Source of the DNA: JBJXFK01 sp046155505
Lineage (GTDB): Bacteria; Planctomycetota; Phycisphaerae; UBA1845; Fen-1342
DNA length: 10,857 bases
Assembly (NCBI GenBank): GCA_046155505.1
Contig: JBJXFK010000020.1
Location: forward strand, 1-10,857
Direction of reading: 5' to 3'
The notes beneath the pieces were generated by a model. That model was not told where the DNA came from. It did not search any database and saw only the letters and a list, made by a program, of their open reading frames with translations. Shown here one piece after another: positions 6,637 through 10,857 of this stretch (positions are counted from its first letter, which is position 1; each line of letters opens with the position of its first letter). Made by a program: the position numbers and the translations under genes.

Positions 6637-7969
6637 TGCCACGGCTTTTGCACCACGATGAGCCGAAATGCACGTCGGCGCATTCTGGGTCAATTTCACC
6701 GTGTTTCGCAGCGTATTTCGATCGTTCTGGCGCGTCCGTTCGTTTCGGTTCGGTTGCGTGCTGTTGCGCCGAATGTTGCGCCCGATGATGCGCCCGCGCC
6801 CCGTCCGTCCCGCTCGCCGGGGTCGGTTCGCGCTTCGCCGACGCGCGAGCGAAGTCGGCGTCCCGGTCGATGCTAGTTGCGTAGTGCTTCGCCAGCACGC
6901 TCGGCGAGTGCCCCGCCCACTTGCTCACCGTCGCAATGTCATACTCTCGGAGAAGCTCGGACACCCGCGACGATCGGAGATTCTGAAACAGTCTCGGCCA
7001 TTCGTTGACGCCCGCCCGCCGGATCAGCCGGAGAAACTGCGTCCGGAGATTCAACCCGTTCAGACGATGCTTTGCGACAACGTACACCGCCCCGTCTGCC
7101 GCCTCGTGGAAAGCGTCCGTTAGCCTTTGGCGCAACTCGGGGAACATCGGGAGCATCCGCGTAGCGTGTCCTTCGTAGCGTTCGGTCTTGGGGCTTGAGA
7201 CGCGAATCGTGCCCTTGTCGAAGTCTACGTCGGTCCACTTCAGCGCGAAGGTTTCGCTCGGCGTTCGCACGCCCCCGTATCGGGCGAGCGCGACGATTGC
7301 GCGCCATTCTGCATCGGGGCATTCACGGATGATCCGCTCGCACAATTCAGCCGGGACGTACACGTTTCTCGCTTCGTTGCGTTGCTGCCCGCCGGTCACG
7401 CCCTCGAATGGATTACACGCCGCGAGTTTCCACCGGATAGCCTTTCGCCAGAGCGAACGCGCGACGACAAGCCGCTTTGAGATTGTCGCCGCCGCGAGTC
7501 CTTCGGCCTTGAGATACGCCCGGAATGCGTCCGCCCCGTGTTCGTCGATGCTGCGTATCGGCGTCGCTGATCCGAAGTGCGCTTCAAGATTCCGCCGAGT
7601 GTTCGTGTACGCGATCCGCGTCGATTCCTTCACGTCCAACACGGCGAAGTATCGCTCCAAGAACGCGCCGAGCGTCGTAGCGGTCAAGCCGATTCCGTCC
7701 GCAAGTCCGACGGCCCGCAATTTGGCGAGCGCGGCTTCGTCCAGATTGCCGAGCCACGTCGCAAGTTCCGGCTCGTGCGCCCGATTGCCGAGCCGATCGG
7801 AGAGCAACGATTCGATGCGACGGCACCAATCGTCGGCAACCTTCGCGGTCACGGCCCCCAGCCGAACCCGCAATCGCTTTCCGTTTCGCTCCGGGGTGAA
7901 TTCGATTCGCCGAAGCGTCGCCCGCTTGCCGTCAGACGCCCGCCCGCGATAGAAAACGACACTTGCCAT
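6596..7969 (-). CDS. int: tyrosine recombinase/integrase of the tRNA-linked element
   Basis: This is a 457-residue tyrosine site-specific recombinase. Residues about 98-180 form the SAM-like core-binding domain (LGAFLERYFAVLDVK... YTNTRRNLEAHF). The catalytic domain spans about 200-372 with R235 (YGGVRTPSE), K261 (SPKTER), R332 in QNLRSSR, H354 in WAGHS and nucleophile Y363 (KHYATS), spaced nine residues after H354. The usual HxxR histidine is replaced by Q329. After Y363 comes a polar tail of 94 residues rich in A, H, R, E and K. Its last codons (MGPAGLEPATKGL) and stop lie inside the tRNA gene on the opposite strand. The start at 7969 follows a GGTGA-type ribosome site and a strong promoter. 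It would integrate and excise the element at the tRNA 3' end. Confidence 0.93.
   Translation of the reverse strand: MASVVFYRGRASDGKRATLRRIEFTPERNGKRLRVRLGAVTAKVADDWCRRIESLLSDRLGNRAHEPELATWLGNLDEAALAKLRAVGLADGIGLTATTLGAFLERYFAVLDVKESTRIAYTNTRRNLEAHFGSATPIRSIDEHGADAFRAYLKAEGLAAATISKRLVVARSLWRKAIRWKLAACNPFEGVTGGQQRNEARNVYVPAELCERIIRECPDAEWRAIVALARYGGVRTPSETFALKWTDVDFDKGTIRVSSPKTERYEGHATRMLPMFPELRQRLTDAFHEAADGAVYVVAKHRLNGLNLRTQFLRLIRRAGVNEWPRLFQNLRSSRVSELLREYDIATVSKWAGHSPSVLAKHYATSIDRDADFARASAKREPTPASGTDGARAHHRAQHSAQQHATEPKRTDAPERSKYAAKHGEIDPECADVHFGSSWCKSRGMGPAGLEPATKGL
6597..6636. other. attL-type attachment site within the tRNA 3' half (extent uncertain)
   Basis: An integrase gene lies directly against the 3' end of a tRNA and points toward it, the standard arrangement when an element has inserted at the tRNA and restored its 3' half. 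The crossover core should lie within about the anticodon to position 73. The other copy (attR) is not in the window, so the exact boundaries cannot be set. Confidence 0.6.
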
Positions 7970-8002
7970 ACGTCACCGCCTTGCGTTTGGATTCGCTATC
8001 TA

Positions 8003-8031
8003 ATCATACAATGCGCTTTTGTGCGCGTCAA
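8003..8031 (-). promoter_or_regulatory. strong sigma70-type promoter of the integrase gene
   Basis: On the minus strand TTGACG (8031-8026) and TATGAT (8008-8003) match five of six bases each, with the ideal 17-base spacer. Start of transcription would be near 7996, leaving a leader of about 27 bases to the ATG at 7969. The DNA just upstream of -35 (8032-8048) is AT-rich (AATTTGCAATTTG) and resembles an UP element. The spacer contains GCGC-ACAAAA-GCGC, which could be an operator. Confidence 0.65.
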
Positions 8032-8139
8032 CAACAAATTGCAAATTCGACCGGGGGTCACGGACATCGGCGCGTGCGACGTTCGTGCGTTGTCGTGCGT
8101 CTTCATGCGCCACGATGGACCGAGCGCCGTCGGTAGGTT

Positions 8140-8156
8140 GTTACTGATTCGGTAAC
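8140..8156. repeat. short inverted repeat GTTAC-N7-GTAAC
   Basis: Perfect five-base arms (8140-8144 and 8152-8156) flank a seven-base centre in the gap between the integrase and primase genes. It could be a binding site for an element regulator. It has no T-run, so a terminator is unlikely, and arms this short may be chance. Confidence 0.3.
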
Positions 8157-8215
8157 TGCACATTGCGACGAAATTTCTGGCGCGACCGGTTGCGATACGT
8201 AGTGCGCCGCGGAGA

Positions 8216-8358
8216 GTCGTCCCATTCGTCCCGGTGTCCCGAGCGCCAGAAAACCGTTGCACCGAACGGCATCGCTGGGAACGCTGCCCCCCGAGTCACG
8301 GGACGACATCGGGACGCTAATCGTCGAGTGCATCCGTTGTCGTCCCGCTTGTCGTCCC
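8216..8358. repeat. cluster of GTCGTCCC octamers in both orientations
   Basis: Exact copies lie at 8216-8223 (+), 8300-8307 (-), 8339-8346 (+) and 8351-8358 (+). A seven-base copy TCGTCCC lies at 8226-8232 and a partial GGGACG at 8311-8316. Two exact copies fall in the last codons of the primase-helicase gene (encoding GTT), the others in the gap after it. The cluster could be iteron-like binding sites for replication or regulation, or low-complexity drift. Confidence 0.4.
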
Positions 8359-10839
8359 GGTTTCATCGGCGCAACGAGCCGAATCAGATTCACTCACCAC
8401 GCCCTGCGCGCCATCCGTGACGCTCGGGACGCTTGTGACGCTTGTGACGCTCTTTCGGAGTGTTATGACTCGATGCCGCATTCCGCCATGCGCTTTACCC
8501 CGATCCGTATCAATGCCAACGGCAGCCAGCGATGGTGCAATTCGGCTCAGGTGCCGCGAGAGCGCGCTGGGACTCGCTGGCCAGTCTCGATAAGCCCGGT
8601 CTAATGGCAACGCCTTTAGGTCAGAATCCAGCGCTGTCGCCGAACCGGTCCAGACATTGCGTACATCCATTAACTGTCGGACCGCTTCGCCCACGCTGTC
8701 GCTATCAAGAACGTCGGTCGCGACTCGTTCCTTTTGGCCTAGATAGGCGTCCAGCGAATTCACTTTTAACACTGTGTCGAGCGCCGCCAGAACCCGCGCG
8801 AAGTCCGCCATGCGCGGCATCGAATCGAGTTTTACGTTCGGAAGTTCGAGCAGCACCTGCGCGGCAACGTCCAGCAACGCACCGAGTATCTGCCCGCGAG
8901 CGTTCTCATACGCGCTCTGGATGTCCGTTTCCGATCGCCGTCTGTCGCTGGTAATTCGCTCCAAGTCGATGAGGAGCAACCGCTCGCCCAGATCGCCGCG
9001 AAGCGCTCCGGCGTCGATGCTGTTCAGGATGATGCACCGCCTGAACGAGAGTACGGAAACGTCCTTGTCGGTGTAACGCGCGCGCCGCATCCATCCGTCG
9101 CCGCCCACGCTCTTGCAAAGCGCATCGCTCCACCATCGCGAAATTGCCGAGATGTTGTCGATTGCAATGACATAGCTCGCGTTCGCTACTACCGCCCACG
9201 ATTCCGGCTCGGTTGGCGGAGAACTTAGCGGCGCGGGCGACGGGTCCAGAGACATGACCAGCATTCGCGTTGCGCTGCTTTTGCCCGTCCCTTGGTAACC
9301 ACCTAAAAGCAAAATCGGGTGCGAAATGTTCGGCAGCAGTCCCGCAACCATCCAACCAACCAGCAGATGCCAGTCAGAATCGGTGACGTTGAGGCATTCC
9401 CGTAGCAATCGCAGATCACCGCCGCGTACCGGCTCCGGCAGTTCGCCGGTCAAACTCGACCGCCGAAACAGCAGTGGCGACACGTTGAGTATTTCCCAGC
9501 CGCCGGGATAGAGACGGATTGCGCAGCCCTTTTCATCGCCCAGGTCGATAATGATGTCGTTGTCATGGCTAGCGATTCTCAATTTGACGGGTTCGCGCGG
9601 ACTTTCGGCAGCCTTGCCCGCCAGCACCGAACGCGCGTCGGCCAACGCCGATGCACTTGGCACCTTGGAGTACGCGCCGTGATATAACGACGCAAGTTCA
9701 CTACTTAGCCGTTTGCTCTCGGCAAGCGAGCGCGCAACATTTGGCCCGTCAATCGGAACCGCGAATGGCTCCCCCGTCTCGTCTTGCCCGAATCGGTAGC
9801 GTTCGAGTGCGAGTGAAACCAGCCGATCCGCTTGCGACCCACCGCCGCCGTCGTCAGATTGCTCGCCTTCCGCCGTTTGTTCACTCGCGACAAGTGCGGC
9901 CAGCAGGTCAGCACCCGCCGCTTTGCACGCTTCGCCATCGGTGAGAGACAAACCGGCGGATACGCGCGACTTCAACCACTCGCGCACATCTTTAGCGCCA
10001 ATTGGCGGAAGCGTCCAAGCGACCGGCTCACCCCATTCCGTCGCCAAGTGCCCAGCGACGCGCTCGGCACCCTCGCAGCCCGGCCACTGCCCCGATGCTT
10101 TTTGGTCATTCTCGCCGACAACGAGAACCGATCGCCCGACCAGCAGCCGCGCCAAGTCCGCCGAGCCACCCGTATTGCTCGGTCGCCCGACGGCCGGAAT
10201 ATCCAGCGCCGTACACGTCGCGACATCCGATGCACCCTCGACGATGAGTACCGGTTCGACATCATCCGCGAGCGTTGTTGGCACAATCAGCCCGCGACGC
10301 GATCCAACCTTTCCGCTCGGACTTCCCTTCCGACCGTCCTGTGTGCGAAATGAGAAGCCGACGATGCGACCGCCGCCGTCACGTTCGGGAAACGTGAATG
10401 CGCCGTCGGGATACATCTCTGGCCAACCAGCACCGCTCGCTTTCAACGCGCGCAAGTCCGCAGGCGTTGCCCAACCGACGCCGATCGCTTGGAGCGAGTC
10501 CGACGTAACGCCGAGCTGCGATGCAAGCTCGTCGCGCCTATTCGGCGTACAGGCATCGGCGAATCGACTTTGTGCGGCGTCGAATTCGGTACGCTGCGCT
10601 TCGGTCGGGCCTTGCGCTTGCTTCGGCACCGGCTTAGCCGTCCGGGTCGGTCGTCGATGAGAAGCGGCGATCGGTGCGAACAGCTTCGCGCCGTCTCGCA
10701 TCGTCCGCACGAACTTCATGTCAGACGGGCAATCGCCGCCGCTTTGGCAGCGAAGCGCGCCGTCAGGTAGCCAGGCGCACCAATGGTCTTTGCCGCAGGC
10801 GGGACACGGCGACTTTGCGGTCACTTGTCGGTGTTTCAT
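8317..10839 (-). CDS. TOPRIM primase-helicase type replication protein (AAA+/SF3-like ATPase)
   Basis: This 840-residue protein carries a zinc-finger-like start (C12-x2-C15, C31, C37), as in primases. A TOPRIM-like domain spans about 195-290, with E201 in LIVEGASD, E243-x-D245 in VVGENDQK and the closing KDVREWL. A linker rich in acidic and Gly residues (about 320-336) follows. An ATPase domain covers about 475-640. Its Walker A is GGYQGTGKS with K520, its Walker B ends at D561 in YVIAIDN, the sensor is N606 in ILNSID, and R620 in GER may be an arginine finger. The C-terminus holds an SVTSVTSVPSVT repeat and a Thr/Asp-rich end. The architecture fits P4-alpha-like proteins that prime and unwind element DNA. 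The ATG at 10839 has only a weak ribosome site, and its ATGA may overlap the stop of an upstream gene outside the window. Confidence 0.85.
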   Translation of the reverse strand: MKHRQVTAKSPCPACGKDHWCAWLPDGALRCQSGGDCPSDMKFVRTMRDGAKLFAPIAASHRRPTRTAKPVPKQAQGPTEAQRTEFDAAQSRFADACTPNRRDELASQLGVTSDSLQAIGVGWATPADLRALKASGAGWPEMYPDGAFTFPERDGGGRIVGFSFRTQDGRKGSPSGKVGSRRGLIVPTTLADDVEPVLIVEGASDVATCTALDIPAVGRPSNTGGSADLARLLVGRSVLVVGENDQKASGQWPGCEGAERVAGHLATEWGEPVAWTLPPIGAKDVREWLKSRVSAGLSLTDGEACKAAGADLLAALVASEQTAEGEQSDDGGGGSQADRLVSLALERYRFGQDETGEPFAVPIDGPNVARSLAESKRLSSELASLYHGAYSKVPSASALADARSVLAGKAAESPREPVKLRIASHDNDIIIDLGDEKGCAIRLYPGGWEILNVSPLLFRRSSLTGELPEPVRGGDLRLLRECLNVTDSDWHLLVGWMVAGLLPNISHPILLLGGYQGTGKSSATRMLVMSLDPSPAPLSSPPTEPESWAVVANASYVIAIDNISAISRWWSDALCKSVGGDGWMRRARYTDKDVSVLSFRRCIILNSIDAGALRGDLGERLLLIDLERITSDRRRSETDIQSAYENARGQILGALLDVAAQVLLELPNVKLDSMPRMADFARVLAALDTVLKVNSLDAYLGQKERVATDVLDSDSVGEAVRQLMDVRNVWTGSATALDSDLKALPLDRAYRDWPASPSALSRHLSRIAPSLAAVGIDTDRGKAHGGMRHRVITLRKSVTSVTSVPSVTDGAQGVVSESDSARCADETGTTSGTTTDALDD
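8417..8452. repeat. four tandem 9-base units inside the primase-helicase gene
   Basis: Units of the pattern GTGACGCTY occur back to back (8417, 8426, 8435, 8444); one unit has GGG for GTG. On the coding strand they encode SVT-SVP-type triplets near the C-terminus. Tandem copies can change in number by slippage without shifting the frame. Confidence 0.6.
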
Positions 10840-10857
10840 CGCGCACCCGGCTTTCGG

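Larger units (their letters stand above)
7970..8316. other. intergenic region of 347 bases inside the element
   Basis: No convincing gene lies here. The part next to the integrase (7990-8050) is distinctly AT-richer than its surroundings and holds the integrase promoter. The middle has an inverted repeat at 8140-8156. The right part has octamers GTCGTCCC in both orientations. No excisionase- or AlpA-like reading frame is recognisable, and no T-rich terminator follows the primase gene. Confidence 0.6.

Noticed and set aside
7996..8262. Minus-strand open frame of 88 codons in the gap between integrase and primase gene
   Set aside because: It runs over the integrase promoter and shows no domain or excisionase likeness.
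8417..8452. Tandem 9-base units as a CRISPR array
   Set aside because: The units are too short, without spacers, and in frame inside a coding sequence.

Overview
The window is high-GC bacterial DNA with densely packed genes. A secreted S1-type sulfatase, a tyrosine integrase with a QNLRSSR box, a membrane/thioredoxin-fold redox fusion and zinc-ribbon membrane proteins together fit a planctomycete or a related lineage. This assignment rests on protein resemblance recalled without any search, so it is tentative. 

Layout. Positions 1-2746 (+) hold three genes that probably form one transcription unit: an alpha/beta-hydrolase (probably missing its N-terminus at the window edge), a four-helix membrane protein fused to an AhpC/TSA-like redox domain, and a small four-helix membrane protein coupled to it by an ATGA overlap. 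Positions 2756-4321 (-) hold a secreted, formylglycine-type sulfatase that converges on the first unit. A divergent intergenic region of 213 bases leads to 4535-6482 (+), a two-gene operon with an 8-base overlap: a zinc-ribbon membrane protein and a zinc-ribbon site-2-protease-like (M50) membrane metalloprotease. A tRNA gene with a CAT anticodon follows at 6563-6636; its body matches the tRNA-Ile2 (lysidine) type rather than tRNA-Met. 

From 6637 to the right edge the DNA looks like an integrated mobile element inserted at the 3' end of that tRNA. A tyrosine recombinase is read toward the tRNA and its last codons, including its stop, lie inside the tRNA gene. A gap of 347 bases carries a strong promoter for the integrase and a cluster of GTCGTCCC octamers. 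A primase-helicase type protein of 840 residues (zinc finger, TOPRIM, AAA+/SF3-like ATPase) follows and reaches almost to the window edge. No second attachment site or excisionase is visible, so the element continues to the right. Integrase and primase-helicase would supply integration and replication of the element. Cargo, if any, lies outside the window. 

No clearly novel system is proven here. The points most worth a second look are the integrase-tRNA overlap, the octamer cluster beside the primase gene, the paired zinc-ribbon proteins with the M50 protease, and the redox-fusion gene with its histidine-bearing membrane partner.
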